Shown: positions 7,521 through 16,590, numbered from the stretch's first letter. The stretch is 42,461 nucleotides of DNA from Methylococcaceae bacterium (GCA_030626845.1 DAOUTG010000015.1:1-42461), one strand, 5' to 3'. The notes: generated by a model not told the origin, from the sequence alone. Translations and numbers: made by a program.

Positions 7521-9263
7521 ATGGGACAAAAAGGCGTAAAATCTGACTTGCAGAAAGCTTTGTTATTATGTAAAGGAGCTTTTTTATCAGCCGCAGGATT
7601 TAGTATGGTTATTAATCTTCTCATGCTAACCCCCACTATTTATATGTTACAGCTATACGACCGAGTATTAAGTTCACGTAGTGAAACTACTTTGCTCATG
7701 CTGACTCTAATTGTTGTTGCTATTTTTATCACCCAAGGTGCATTAGAAATAGTACGCTCACAAATATTAGTTAGAGTCAGCGCACGACTTGAAATACTAT
7801 TAAATCAACGCTTATTCAAAATTGCTTACAAAAGATCCCTTTATACAGGGGGACAACAGGCATCCTCACAACCTTTAGATGATTTAACCTCACTAAGACA
7901 ATTCTTAACAGGCAATGGTTTATTTGCTTTTTTCGATGCCCCTTGGATTCCCTTCTATGTAGGGATCATGTTTCTATTCCACCCCTATTTTGGCTGGGCT
8001 GCTATTATCGCGGCAGTTATTTTAATTATCCTAGCTATTTTTAACGAAAAATCTACGAGTAGTACCCTTGCAGAAGCAAATACTTTATCTGCTACTAATC
8101 GAATGCATTTAAATAAAAGTTTAAAAAATGCGGAAGTAATTGAATCAATGGGGATGTTAGATAATATTTTTCAACGCTGGTTGACTAAAAGTCGGACTAT
8201 TTTAGATTTACAAGCCAAAGCAAGTTCTAAAGCAGGATTTTTAAGCGCACTTTCAAAAACATTACGTGGAATGTTTCAGTCACTAGTCTTAGGCTTAGGT
8301 GCTTACCTTGCTATTCAGCAAGAAATTAGCCCTGGTTTAATGATTGCAGGCTCTATTTTATTAGGTAAAGCACTCGGTCCTATCGACCAAATGATTGGCG
8401 GATGGAAAGGTTTTATTGTCGCTCGTACCCAGTATGCACGACTTAATGAATTGTTAACTCAAATTCCAGAAGATAAGGAAAAAATGAGTTTACAAGCTCC
8501 TGAGGGAAATATTCAAGCAGAACAAGCCGTCGTCGTTCCTCCAGGTTCTAAAATAGCTGCCGTCAAAGGTGTTTCATTTGTTATTGAGCAAGGTGATACC
8601 GTTGGAATTCTAGGCCCAAGTGGCGCAGGTAAATCTAGTTTAGTTAGAGCTTTACTGGGTATCTGGTCTACGGCTAATGGAAAAATTCGCCTAGATGGTG
8701 CAGATATTTTTGATTGGGATAGAATTGAATTAGGCTCTCATATTGGTTATTTACCTCAAGATATTGAATTATTTGAAGGGACAATTAGTGAAAATATCGC
8801 CCGTTTTGGTGAGGTTGATTCAGATAAAGTGATTGATGCTGCAAAAATGGCAGGCGTTCATGAAATGATTTTACACTTACCTGAGGGCTACGATACTTTA
8901 ATTGGCGCAGTGGCTAATAACCTCTCGGGTGGACAACGACAACGTGTTGGTTTAGCAAGAGCGCTTTATAATCATCCAAAACTTGTGGTCTTAGATGAGC
9001 CTAATTCTAATCTTGATGAGCAAGGTGAAATTGCTTTAGCTCGTGCGATTGCTAAGTTAAAAGAAAAAAACACAACGATTATTATTGTAACGCATCGTCA
9101 TAATATTTTAGGACAATTAGGTAAATTATTAGTCCTACAAGAGGGATTATTAGCCTTATATGGCGAGCGTGATGTTGTACTAGCAAAATTAGCAGAGCAA
9201 CAAGAAAAAGCGGTGCCTCCAGCACGAAGACTACCTCCGAAAACTTTTACTATTCCTGTTTAG
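7521..9263 (+). CDS. Type I secretion ABC transporter (PrtD/AprD type permease-ATPase)
   Basis: This is the inner-membrane ATPase of a type I secretion system that exports unfolded proteins directly out of the cell. The 580-residue protein opens with an ABC transmembrane domain (MVINLLMLTPTIYMLQLYDRVLSSRSETTLLML is the typical PrtD start, about residues 24-56). The nucleotide-binding domain has Walker A GPSGAGKSS, Q-loop YLPQDIELF, signature LSGGQRQRVGLARAL and Walker B LVVLDEPNSNLD. There is no C39 peptidase domain. The adaptor follows at 9398. No TolC-like protein and no RTX or other secreted substrate is encoded in the window, so the cargo is unknown. Linker residues 330-345 are enriched in Gln, Ala and Val. 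Confidence 0.92.
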   Translation: MGQKGVKSDLQKALLLCKGAFLSAAGFSMVINLLMLTPTIYMLQLYDRVLSSRSETTLLMLTLIVVAIFITQGALEIVRSQILVRVSARLEILLNQRLFKIAYKRSLYTGGQQASSQPLDDLTSLRQFLTGNGLFAFFDAPWIPFYVGIMFLFHPYFGWAAIIAAVILIILAIFNEKSTSSTLAEANTLSATNRMHLNKSLKNAEVIESMGMLDNIFQRWLTKSRTILDLQAKASSKAGFLSALSKTLRGMFQSLVLGLGAYLAIQQEISPGLMIAGSILLGKALGPIDQMIGGWKGFIVARTQYARLNELLTQIPEDKEKMSLQAPEGNIQAEQAVVVPPGSKIAAVKGVSFVIEQGDTVGILGPSGAGKSSLVRALLGIWSTANGKIRLDGADIFDWDRIELGSHIGYLPQDIELFEGTISENIARFGEVDSDKVIDAAKMAGVHEMILHLPEGYDTLIGAVANNLSGGQRQRVGLARALYNHPKLVVLDEPNSNLDEQGEIALARAIAKLKEKNTTIIIVTHRHNILGQLGKLLVLQEGLLALYGERDVVLAKLAEQQEKAVPPARRLPPKTFTIPV

Positions 9264-9306
9264 GAATACTAGTATCGCTATTTTTAAGCAATCTATAAAA
9301 AAACTT

Positions 9307-9332
9307 GGAGTACAAAACATGTTTTGTACGCC
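9307..9332. repeat. Palindrome related to the MITE-like core
   Basis: GGAGTACAAAA (9307-9317) faces TTTTGTACGCC (9322-9332). It resembles the core palindrome of the 3.9-4.1 kb elements, and GATTTACATTG follows here as there. The terminal GTACATGA repeats are absent. It lies between the two secretion genes and may be a decayed copy. No T tract follows. Confidence 0.5.
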
Positions 9333-9397
9333 TGAAGAAACTTGAAGATTTACATTGCCATCCCAATTTCTACATTTCAGATAGAAATTAAAACCTA

Positions 9398-10741
9398 ATG
9401 ATACCAACCGAATCAATGAATATCAAAGAAGCATCGAAGAATAACACCTCAGAAATAACGGTTAACGCTGATGACAAACCTGTACGACGTTTAGGTTGTC
9501 TTATTTTGTTTTTCACCATTGGTATTTTTGGTTATTGGAGTTCTGTCGCCCCTATAGCGAGTTCTTCCTTAGCGACAGGAATTGTTACGGTTAAATCACA
9601 CCGAAAAACAGTGCAACATCTTGAAGGGGGAATTGTTAAAAAATTATGGGTTAAAGACGGCGATAAAGTCAAACCAGGTGACAATTTAATTACCCTTGAT
9701 AATACGCAATTTAAAGCGCAAGTTGAAATTCTACAAGGACAGTTTATTGTAAGATCTGCTCTAAATGCACGCTTGAGTGCCGAACGTCAGCAGATAAATA
9801 AAATTGATTTTGAGGCATTAAAATCATTCGCTGATATTCGTGCTGATGAAGCAATACAGGGACAAAAACATATTTTTAAAACCCGAAGAAGTAGTTATAA
9901 CGGTGAAATCAGTTTATTAAAAAAACGGATTCAACAATTGACATCAAGAGCAAAAGGACTGAGTGCCCAAAGATCCAGTAAACAAAAATTAACGATTTCT
10001 TATAAAGAAGAAATAAAGGATTTAAAAGAGTTATTAGCAGAAGGTTTTGCTGATCGACGACGTTTGAGAGATTTAGAGCGAAGCCATACGAGTTTGTATG
10101 GTGAAATTGCAAGCTTGGAGGCAGAAACTGCCTCTATTCAAATGCAAAAAGGGGAAACAGAATTACAAATTATACAAACTAAGCGCAAATTTCAAGAAGA
10201 AGTCGCAGAGCAACTTGAAAAAGTAAGTTCGGAGCTATTTGATATTTCTGAAAGATTACATGCTGAAAAAGATAGAGTGGCTCGAACTGAAATAAAAGCC
10301 CCTGTTGAGGGCATTATTTTAGGGCTAGAAATGTATACGGAAGGGGGGGTTATTTTAGCGGGACGGCCTATCTTAGACATTGTTCCTAAAAATGAAGAAT
10401 TAGTGATTGATGCTAAAGTCGCATTAGTTGATATTGATAAAGTTAAAATAGGCTCATCTGCAGAAATTCGTTTTAGTGCATTCAATAGCAAAACAACCCC
10501 AACTATGGAAGGGGTGATAAAAAAATTATCGGCTGACAGTATTATTGATGAAAAAACAGGAAATCAATATTATCAGGCAACCGTAGAATTAACTAAAGAA
10601 AGTGAAGAGAAACTAGGTGATCTTATCCTTATTTCAGGCATGCCAGCAGAAGTATTGATTAATACAGGGGAGCGCACTTTGCTTCAATATTTAGTTCAAC
10701 CTGCGACAAATGCTTTCGCCCGTTCGCTTATCGAAGAATAA
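9398..10741 (+). CDS. HlyD-family periplasmic adaptor of type I secretion (PrtE type)
   Basis: The membrane fusion protein bridges the ABC transporter and an outer-membrane channel. The 447-residue sequence has one N-terminal membrane helix (LGCLILFFTIGIFGYWSSVAP, about 32-52) and the lipoyl half motif HRKTVQHLEGGIVKKLWVKDGDKVKPGD. A long coiled coil runs from about 105 to 300. The second half-motif is RTEIKAPVEGIILGL, followed by the conserved HlyD C-terminal segment (VDIDKVKIGSSAEIRFSAF, ISGMPAEVLINTGERTLLQYLVQP). Length is typical. The start could be ATG 9398 or ATG 9416; neither has a strong Shine-Dalgarno. It lies 134 bases after the ATPase gene and 33 bases before the preferred tyrA start, which may be cotranscribed by accident of position. 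Confidence 0.92.
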   Translation: MIPTESMNIKEASKNNTSEITVNADDKPVRRLGCLILFFTIGIFGYWSSVAPIASSSLATGIVTVKSHRKTVQHLEGGIVKKLWVKDGDKVKPGDNLITLDNTQFKAQVEILQGQFIVRSALNARLSAERQQINKIDFEALKSFADIRADEAIQGQKHIFKTRRSSYNGEISLLKKRIQQLTSRAKGLSAQRSSKQKLTISYKEEIKDLKELLAEGFADRRRLRDLERSHTSLYGEIASLEAETASIQMQKGETELQIIQTKRKFQEEVAEQLEKVSSELFDISERLHAEKDRVARTEIKAPVEGIILGLEMYTEGGVILAGRPILDIVPKNEELVIDAKVALVDIDKVKIGSSAEIRFSAFNSKTTPTMEGVIKKLSADSIIDEKTGNQYYQATVELTKESEEKLGDLILISGMPAEVLINTGERTLLQYLVQPATNAFARSLIEE

Positions 10742-10774
10742 ACTGCTTTGAAATTCTTAAAACATCAAGGACTC

Positions 10775-11647
10775 ATGTTTAATAAATTATGCATCATTGG
10801 CGTTGGTTTAATCGGTGGCTCAATTGCAAAATCTGCTCGTCAAAAAAATTTAGCCTCTACGATTGTTGGCTTTGGTCGTTCTGAGGATATTGAAAACCTA
10901 AAACATGCCAAGGATCTCAAAATTATAGATGATTATTTTATTGATATTCAACAAGCCGTTGAAAATACAGATTGTGTCATTATTGCAACGCCTGTTGGCA
11001 GTTTTGAAACCATTTTTAAACAACTTAAACCCTATTGGTCAAAAAAAATAATTTATAGCGATGCTGGAAGCACTAAGGGTAGTGTGATTAAAGCTGCAGA
11101 AGCTATTTTTGGTTTTGTTCCCACGAACTTTGTTCCCGCTCACCCAATTGCAGGGGCAGAACAAAGTGGTGCAAATGCTGCCATCCTAGATTTATACAAA
11201 AATAAACGCTTAATTATCACCCCATTAAAAAATACAGATAAACAAGCTTTAGCGACTATCAAAGCATTTTGGGAAGATATCGGCTCTTATGTATCTTTCA
11301 TGGATATTGAACATCATGATACTGTCCTTGCAGCAACCAGCCATTTACCTCATATTCTAGCCTACGCGCTCACGGATTTATTAGGGCGTAAAGATGAAAC
11401 CATGGAAATTTTTAAATATGCGGCGGGAGGATTTAATGATTTTACGCGTATCGCTTCTAGTGACCCTACCATGTGGCTAGATATTTGTATCGCGAATAAG
11501 GGAGAAATTATGCCTTTGATAGCCGAATTGCGATATAAACTGGAAGAAATTGAAACCTTATTAGAAGATAATAAAACCCAAGATTTATTTGAAACCTTTA
11601 GCTATGCTAAAAATGCACGACAACGATTTCTTGAGCATTTAAAATAA
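10775..11647 (+). CDS. tyrA: Prephenate dehydrogenase (TyrA)
   Basis: This enzyme oxidatively decarboxylates prephenate to 4-hydroxyphenylpyruvate for tyrosine synthesis. The Rossmann motif IIGVGLIGGSIAKSARQK is at the N terminus. It is followed by IIATPVGSFETIFKQL, the family segment SDAGSTKGSV, then FVPAHPIAGAEQSGANAA and the catalytic-region HLPHILAYAL. A TTG start at 10748 would add nine residues. The ATG at 10775 is preferred because AAGG precedes it and it places the Rossmann strand right at the start as usual. This gives 290 residues, typical of stand-alone TyrA. hisC lies 6 kb away, so they are not an operon. Chorismate-derived chemistry is also invoked in the accessory block, but linkage is not implied. 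Confidence 0.9.
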   Translation: MFNKLCIIGVGLIGGSIAKSARQKNLASTIVGFGRSEDIENLKHAKDLKIIDDYFIDIQQAVENTDCVIIATPVGSFETIFKQLKPYWSKKIIYSDAGSTKGSVIKAAEAIFGFVPTNFVPAHPIAGAEQSGANAAILDLYKNKRLIITPLKNTDKQALATIKAFWEDIGSYVSFMDIEHHDTVLAATSHLPHILAYALTDLLGRKDETMEIFKYAAGGFNDFTRIASSDPTMWLDICIANKGEIMPLIAELRYKLEEIETLLEDNKTQDLFETFSYAKNARQRFLEHLK

Positions 11648-11717
11648 ATATTTTAAATTTCAAAGTAGAGTCCTGATAATGTGTCGTTAAAATGCAAGGG
11701 TTTTCGGGAAATTGACA

Positions 11718-11749
11718 CTACCTTGGAACATTTAATATTGTCAAGGTAG
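11718..11749. terminator. Hairpin after tyrA
   Basis: CTACCTTG (11718-11725) and CAAGGTAG (11742-11749) form an 8-base perfect stem with a 16-base loop. It sits between convergent tyrA and the small secreted gene. No T tract follows on the plus strand, so termination is only a possibility. Confidence 0.35.
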
Positions 11750-11780
11750 CGTATTTCAAACGGTTAAGTTTTTTTGTAAA

Positions 11781-12128
11781 TTACCAGCTACGTTTAACTT
11801 GTTTACATTTAACTTTTACATTTTCAGCATTACAACGATAAAATCCTTCATATTCACCACCGCATTCGCTACAAGAAACGGTGCCTTTATCTAAAACTTT
11901 AGCAAGACTCCAGCCATAAGCTATGTTATTACAAAGTAAAGTACTATATTTTTTAAAACGATAAGGTTTAGTGGCTTTTTTAATGGCTTTTTCTTTTGTC
12001 AAGCAGCCTGGGTTAGATTTTAAATTACCCGTCACTTCTTGATAAACCCACTCATCAGTATTGGCTGCAAAGCTGTTTGCTGTAAAAAAAGATAAAGCGG
12101 CTGATAATATTAATAGTTTAAGTTTCAT
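11781..12128 (-). CDS. Small secreted six-cysteine protein, unknown function
   Basis: The 115-residue product has a clear signal peptide (MKLKLLILSAALSFFTANSFA, cleavage probably after FAA). The mature part is basic and contains six cysteines, in GCLT, LLCNN, SCSECGG, YRCNAE and KCKQ, which could make three disulfides in the periplasm or outside. Aromatic residues flank several cysteines. I do not recognise the family. The Shine-Dalgarno is good (AGGAGAAA upstream on the minus strand). The gene is monocistronic, convergent with tyrA, and has the TetR gene about 107 bases upstream on the same strand. Confidence 0.7.
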   Translation of the reverse strand: MKLKLLILSAALSFFTANSFAANTDEWVYQEVTGNLKSNPGCLTKEKAIKKATKPYRFKKYSTLLCNNIAYGWSLAKVLDKGTVSCSECGGEYEGFYRCNAENVKVKCKQVKRSW

Positions 12129-12235
12129 TTATTTTTCTCCTAAAATTATTATAATGGGTCAACTTATTTTATACCGTTGACTCAGGTAACTTTAACATTA
12201 TTAAGCGAACTAAAAAATAAATTTATACCCAAGGG

Positions 12236-12844
12236 TTATCTACGAAGATTGACCTTAAAATAGTCATGTAATAAATCATCGCAACAGCGTGCTAAAGGCG
12301 TGGCGGATTGTTCTATTTTCATTCTTAATAATGCCCCTTGCCAGCTATCAACCAATAAATCTGCCATTCTTTTTGCCGTTTTATCTGCGCGTACCGTCCC
12401 TTGTTTTTGGGCTTGATTTAATCCTTGTTCTAGTAAGTTACGATAATCATCTACGGCTGATTTTAAGGCTAATCGACAAATATCACTGCTATCACCCATT
12501 TCACCCATTAAATTGCCTAATAAACAGCCGCCTTTAAAATTTTCTTGTCGAGAAAGCCGTATGAGTTCGTCAAAATAAAAAGTCATGGATGATAAAGCAT
12601 CATAGCGAGGGTCATCTAAATGGGTTTTAAGTTGGGTGATAAAAGGGGTGATGTAATGCTTAATGACTTCTGCACCAAAGGTTTCTTTATTTTCAAAATA
12701 ATGATAAAAAGAGCCTTTAGGAATTTGAACGCTATCTAATATTTCCTTTAATCCTGTGGCATGATAACCCTGTGTCATCATTAAGTTGACACCTTGGTCC
12801 AGTAACTTTTCACGTTTAATTTGTTTAGATGTTAATTCGCTCAT
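12236..12844 (-). CDS. TetR/AcrR-family transcriptional regulator (AcuR-like C-terminal domain)
   Basis: The 202-residue repressor has an N-terminal helix-turn-helix, about residues 8-52 (REKLLDQGVNLMMTQGY, then LKEILDSVQIPKGSFYHYFENKE). The ligand domain carries the KGGCLLGNLMGEMGDSS segment typical of the AcuR/YcdC-like subgroup with a small cysteine-containing pocket. It is divergent from argG with a 139-base spacer. Repressors of this kind usually control a neighbouring gene or themselves, but argG is a housekeeping gene, so the target is not clear. The ligand cannot be read from sequence. Confidence 0.88.
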   Translation of the reverse strand: MSELTSKQIKREKLLDQGVNLMMTQGYHATGLKEILDSVQIPKGSFYHYFENKETFGAEVIKHYITPFITQLKTHLDDPRYDALSSMTFYFDELIRLSRQENFKGGCLLGNLMGEMGDSSDICRLALKSAVDDYRNLLEQGLNQAQKQGTVRADKTAKRMADLLVDSWQGALLRMKIEQSATPLARCCDDLLHDYFKVNLRR

Positions 12845-12941
12845 GGGTCAATCATATGACTTAGAATTTTAAAAAGCAATGCTTTCTTGTTATTTTAATT
12901 AAGCTAACTAAAGTTTCAGGCATTTTTTTCTTATTTTCAGG

Positions 12942-12947
12942 TATAAT
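12942..12947 (+). promoter_or_regulatory. Candidate -10 element for argG
   Basis: TATAAT sits 36 bases before the argG ATG, with AGG seven bases before the start codon as the ribosome site. The -35 region (around 12919-12924) is a poor match, so strength is uncertain. Confidence 0.4.
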
Positions 12948-12983
12948 CAAAAAATTTCAGCTTAACGGTATAGTTTTAGGTTT

Positions 12984-14192
12984 ATGTCAGATATTAAAAA
13001 AGTGGTTTTAGCTTATTCAGGGGGTCTTGATACTTCCGTTATCTTAAAGTGGTTGCAGGACGAATACTCAGCCGAAGTGGTCACTTTTACGGCAGATATT
13101 GGTCAAGGAGAGGAAGTTGAGCCTGCACGATTAAAGGCTCAAGCTTTAGGGATTAAAGAAATTTATGTGGAAGATCTGCGTGAAGAATTTGCACGTGATT
13201 ATGTATTCCCTATGTTCAGAGCCAATACGGTTTATGAAGGTGAATATTTATTAGGAACTTCTATAGCACGTCCTTTGATTGCCAAGCGTTTAATTGATAT
13301 TGCGAATAAAACAGGGGCTGAGGCGATTTCACATGGCGCTACAGGCAAAGGTAACGATCAAGTTCGTTTTGAGTTAGGTGCTTATGCACTTCGCCCAGAT
13401 ATTAAGATTATTGCGCCTTGGCGTGAGTGGGATTTAAATTCACGTCAAGCTTTACTTGCTTATGCTGAACAGCATAATATTGCGGTGGATATGAAAAAAG
13501 GGCAAGCCTCACCTTATTCTATGGATGCAAATTCATTACATATTTCTTATGAAGGCGGTATTTTAGAAAATCCATGGGCGGAAGCTGAAGATGATATGTG
13601 GCGATGGTCTGTGTCACCTGAAAATGCACCTGATAAAGCGACCTATGTTGAATTGACTTATCGTCAAGGTGATATTATTGCGATTGATGGTGAAGCGCAT
13701 AGCCCGCATCAAGTGATGGAAAAATTAAATAAATTAGCGGGCGATAATGGGGTAGGGCGGTTAGATATTGTTGAAAATCGTTATGTGGGTATGAAATCAC
13801 GGGGGTGCTATGAAACCCCCGCTGGCACTGTGATGTTAAAATCCCATCGAGCGATTGAGTCTTTAACTTTGGATCGTGAAGTCGCCCATTTGAAGGATGA
13901 GTTAATGCCACGTTATGCCTCACTTATTTATAATGGTTATTGGTGGTCGCCTGAACGTGAAATGCTACAAACAATGATTGATGCCTCGCAAGTGAATGTG
14001 AATGGTGTAGTCAGAGTTAAATTATACAAAGGGAGTGTGAGTGTTGTCGGACGACAATCTGCAACAGATAGTTTATTTGATGAGAATATTGCAACCTTTG
14101 AAGATGATGAAGGCGCGTACAATCAACAAGATGCAGAAGGGTTTATTAAACTTAATGCGTTGAGAATGCGAATTGCGGCAAAAAATAAATAA
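12984..14192 (+). CDS. argG: Argininosuccinate synthase
   Basis: This cytoplasmic enzyme joins citrulline and aspartate using ATP to make argininosuccinate in arginine biosynthesis. The N-terminal ATP-pyrophosphatase motif [15 protein letters not shown] is present. Other family segments are [39 protein letters not shown], and SIYS-like [23 protein letters not shown]. There is also a C-terminal [14 protein letters not shown]. Length is 402 residues, full for the bacterial family. The gene is a single unit with its own candidate promoter and is followed by a GC-rich hairpin. Confidence is high. Confidence 0.97.
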   Translation: MSDIKKVVLAYSGGLDTSVILKWLQDEYSAEVVTFTADIGQGEEVEPARLKAQALGIKEIYVEDLREEFARDYVFPMFRANTVYEGEYLLGTSIARPLIAKRLIDIANKTGAEAISHGATGKGNDQVRFELGAYALRPDIKIIAPWREWDLNSRQALLAYAEQHNIAVDMKKGQASPYSMDANSLHISYEGGILENPWAEAEDDMWRWSVSPENAPDKATYVELTYRQGDIIAIDGEAHSPHQVMEKLNKLAGDNGVGRLDIVENRYVGMKSRGCYETPAGTVMLKSHRAIESLTLDREVAHLKDELMPRYASLIYNGYWWSPEREMLQTMIDASQVNVNGVVRVKLYKGSVSVVGRQSATDSLFDENIATFEDDEGAYNQQDAEGFIKLNALRMRIAAKNK

Positions 14193-14199
14193 TCTACCA

Positions 14200-14218
14200 G
14201 GGTGGGCATTGCCCACCC
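14200..14218. terminator. GC-rich hairpin after argG
   Basis: GGGTGGGC (14200-14207) and GCCCACCC (14211-14218) form a perfect 8-base stem with an ATT loop, 8 bases after the argG stop. It stands out in AT-rich surroundings. No T tract follows, so it could be a mRNA-stabilising or REP-like hairpin as well as a terminator. Confidence 0.5.
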
Positions 14219-14289
14219 CAGATAACAAGGTTTATAATAATAACAAAACCAAACGCTAATAAGGCGAATGTGTCCGCTTAGGAAAAAAG

Positions 14290-14919
14290 ATGGCAAAACC
14301 ACATAGAGTCACTCCAACATCTGGAAAAATACAAAATGATATTGTTATTTTGCACCAGAATCTTCAGCATCAACGATTAATTAATTTGAATCGTTATTTA
14401 ATATTAGCTATTTTTGTATTAATGACAATGGTCTTTGTTTTAGGTTTTTTTGTTTTTCCTGATAATAGTGATATGGCACAGACGTTAAAAAATAAACAAC
14501 AACAGGCCGTTGCGATGAAAAACTCGCCTGCTATTAGTGCTGAAATTGATAGCTTAAAAGGCGAATTGGTTGGCTTAGTCAGTGGTTCTATTGAGGCTAA
14601 ATTAAAATCACTTGAAGAAGGAATTAAACTGGGTAGCGTGTTAAGTTCGTTACAAACATTACAAGCTATTCGTAACGATGTGAAGGTTTTGCATAAATAT
14701 TCAGATCCATTAGAACAAAAACAACAGCAAATTGCACAAGCTAATGTGGCATTGATTGAAGAAGTTTCTCATCTTAAAAGTCTTATTTATTTAACTTTAG
14801 GCTCATGTAGTTTGATGTTTACAGGGTTATTATTAATTTGGGCTAGAAACCGTCGATATTTTTTAAATAATCAAAAAAATTCACCTTCTTTATTAAAATC
14901 AGCGAATATCTCTAAGTAA
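14290..14919 (+). CDS. Membrane protein with central coiled coil, unknown function
   Basis: The 209-residue protein has two predicted membrane helices, YLILAIFVLMTMVFVLGFFVF (about 37-57) and LIYLTLGSCSLMFTGLLLIWA (about 164-184). Between them is a roughly 100-residue hydrophilic helical stretch with heptad-like spacing (KSLEEGIKLGSVLSSLQTLQAI, LEQKQQQIAQANVALIEEV), probably periplasmic. The N terminus is basic with His and Lys. I do not recognise the family. It could be a scaffold or sensor-like protein. Its 3' end overlaps the convergent retropepsin gene by 21 bases, so both stop codons lie inside the other gene. Confidence 0.7.
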   Translation: MAKPHRVTPTSGKIQNDIVILHQNLQHQRLINLNRYLILAIFVLMTMVFVLGFFVFPDNSDMAQTLKNKQQQAVAMKNSPAISAEIDSLKGELVGLVSGSIEAKLKSLEEGIKLGSVLSSLQTLQAIRNDVKVLHKYSDPLEQKQQQIAQANVALIEEVSHLKSLIYLTLGSCSLMFTGLLLIWARNRRYFLNNQKNSPSLLKSANISK

Positions 14920-15405
14920 TAATTTTTTATTACGTTGTGTCATTTCCAGATGGCGCATAAAATTCATACCTAATAAAATTTCTTCACCCTCCATATAAGG
15001 GTTGATATGCGCTCTAAGGTTGGGCAGCGTAATTGCGCCTAAACTAACACTATCTAATTTAGTTGAAAAAACAGTGATTGCACCATTAGCTGTAGTAACT
15101 TGTAAAGGGGAGCCTTTTTTTAATTGCAAGCGTTGGGCTATTTTTTCAGGAATACTAATTTGGGTCGCGCCTGTATCTAATAAAAAAGTCACTTTTTTGC
15201 CATTAATTTTTCCATTGGCAACATAGTGACCTCGGCGGTTTTGAATTAAGGTGACTTCTGCAATACGATCATTATCATAATTTATAGCAACCGCCTGATT
15301 GGGATTATTTTGTTTTTCGAGGAGTTTATTCGCTGCAATGGTTAATAAGCTTAAAAATAAAATCCATGCGATATAAATCATGCCTTGACCGATTTTTTTA
15401 CTCAT
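14899..15405 (-). CDS. Membrane-anchored retropepsin-like aspartic protease (TIGR02281 type)
   Basis: The 168-residue protein has an N-terminal anchor helix (GMIYIAWILFLSLLTIAANKLL, about 8-29). One retropepsin unit follows with the active-site motif FLLDTGATQISIP (Asp77), the flap-side NGAI region and the second hydrophobic-glycine motif ILLGMNFM. Such proteins act as dimers, since each gives one Asp. The family is common in proteobacteria and the substrate is usually unknown. The gene starts inside the end of the DUF2288 gene (8-base overlap), so the two are translationally coupled. Confidence 0.87.
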   Translation of the reverse strand: MSKKIGQGMIYIAWILFLSLLTIAANKLLEKQNNPNQAVAINYDNDRIAEVTLIQNRRGHYVANGKINGKKVTFLLDTGATQISIPEKIAQRLQLKKGSPLQVTTANGAITVFSTKLDSVSLGAITLPNLRAHINPYMEGEEILLGMNFMRHLEMTQRNKKLLLRDIR

Positions 15406-15709
15406 AATTATTTTTATCCTGTACTAAAATCCACGGTTTAATGACAACAGCCCAAAGTATCACTTCGTCTTCTATCCATTTTTGGGCTTGAATGTCTGAT
15501 ACTTTGCCAATTTTACGGGCTTTCATCCAAGTTTCAACTTGGTTTTTATTATCTTGTGAGAATTGGTAAGCGACTTCAATTAAATCTAAATCATCTGTAA
15601 CAAATACCGCATGACCTTGAGCAAAAAAACGTTGTAATTCATGCCAAGGAATTTTTGAGGTTTCTAAGTTTAGTTTTTTGCGGCTTAGGGTGTTGTTTTC
15701 TTGAGTCAT
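15398..15709 (-). CDS. DUF2288 protein
   Basis: This small cytoplasmic protein of 103 residues matches DUF2288: IPWHELQRFFAQGHAVFVTDDLDLIEVAY, followed by DNKNQVETWMKARKIGKVSD and the terminal VILWAVVIKPWILVQ. The family is short, widespread in cyanobacteria and gammaproteobacteria, and has no known activity. It is the first gene of a two-gene minus-strand unit with the retropepsin. Its 5' end is 95 bases from the divergent TPR gene. Confidence 0.85.
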   Translation of the reverse strand: MTQENNTLSRKKLNLETSKIPWHELQRFFAQGHAVFVTDDLDLIEVAYQFSQDNKNQVETWMKARKIGKVSDIQAQKWIEDEVILWAVVIKPWILVQDKNNYE

Positions 15710-15804
15710 AAAAATTCTGATAGCTTTATTGGGAAGATACTGTAAGAATAAGGACGTTATTTTATTGTAATAAAAATATTAATCATTAGAAAGAGAAAAT
15801 AGTT

Positions 15805-16590
15805 ATGTCACTTTTCAGTACCATTAAGAAAAAAACCACGCTAAGTGCTGCCACCAGGCAAATTGCCAAAGCGCGTAAAGCGCAGGATGGAAAATCCCAG
15901 CAACTTTATAAAAGTGCCTACGAAGGTTTTGAGTTTGTGTTGAGCGATAATTTAATGCTTGCAGATGCTTTATATAACTGGGGATTTGGATTATTAAATC
16001 AAGCAAAAAGCCAAAAAGATGAATCAGCCATTAATTTATATGAAGAGGCGATTAATAAATATAGTTTTTGTTTGACGATAGAGCCTTATTATTTAGGAGC
16101 GGCTGTTGAGGGAGGCGTTGCTTATATGGATATTGCGCGTATTAAAGGGGTTGTTGCTGATGATGATTTATATGGGCGTGCAAAAAAATGTTTTGAACGC
16201 GCTGGAGAAATTCAAAAAGGCAGTGGTGCGTTTAATTTGGCTTGTTTTCATAGTATTGGGAATAACCATGAAGCCTGTCTTGCCTCATTAAAAGAAGCCA
16301 AAGAATTTGCTCATTTACCTGATGAAGCTGATATTTTAAATGATCCTGATATGCAAAATGTCATTAAAACCCCTTGGTTTATTGAATTTATGGATGAGAT
16401 AAAAATTGAAAAAGAAGTCGCTGAAAAAGCAGTGGCTGAAAAGAAAAAAGCAAAAAAAGAAGCTAAACTGAGAGCCAATGGAGCGACTAATATGGGTAAT
16501 GATGACGATTCAATAGCGAAGGATGAAGTAGAAGCGACAAAGCCTGATGAAGTAGTGGATGTTGAAAGTTCAGAGAAGAAAGCAGAATAA
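15805..16590 (+). CDS. TPR-repeat protein with charged C-terminal tail
   Basis: The 261-residue cytoplasmic protein has TPR-like helices from about residue 30 to 200 (ALYNWGFGLLNQAKSQ, AINLYEEAINKYSFCLTIEPYYLGAAVEGGVAYMDIA, GAFNLACFHSIGNNHEACLASLKEAKE). The last part, ADILNDPDMQNVIKTPWFIEFM, is the TPR 'end-of-group' pattern. The tail (after 205) is very rich in Lys, Glu and Ala and is probably a disordered or single helix. There is no signal peptide. It most likely acts as a protein-interaction adaptor; the partner is unknown. The Shine-Dalgarno AAAGAGAAA is reasonable. Confidence 0.75.
   Translation: MSLFSTIKKKTTLSAATRQIAKARKAQDGKSQQLYKSAYEGFEFVLSDNLMLADALYNWGFGLLNQAKSQKDESAINLYEEAINKYSFCLTIEPYYLGAAVEGGVAYMDIARIKGVVADDDLYGRAKKCFERAGEIQKGSGAFNLACFHSIGNNHEACLASLKEAKEFAHLPDEADILNDPDMQNVIKTPWFIEFMDEIKIEKEVAEKAVAEKKKAKKEAKLRANGATNMGNDDDSIAKDEVEATKPDEVVDVESSEKKAE

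Noticed and set aside
10748-10774. TTG start adding nine residues to TyrA
   Set aside because: The ATG at 10775 has AAGG upstream and puts the Rossmann strand directly at the N terminus, as in most TyrA proteins.
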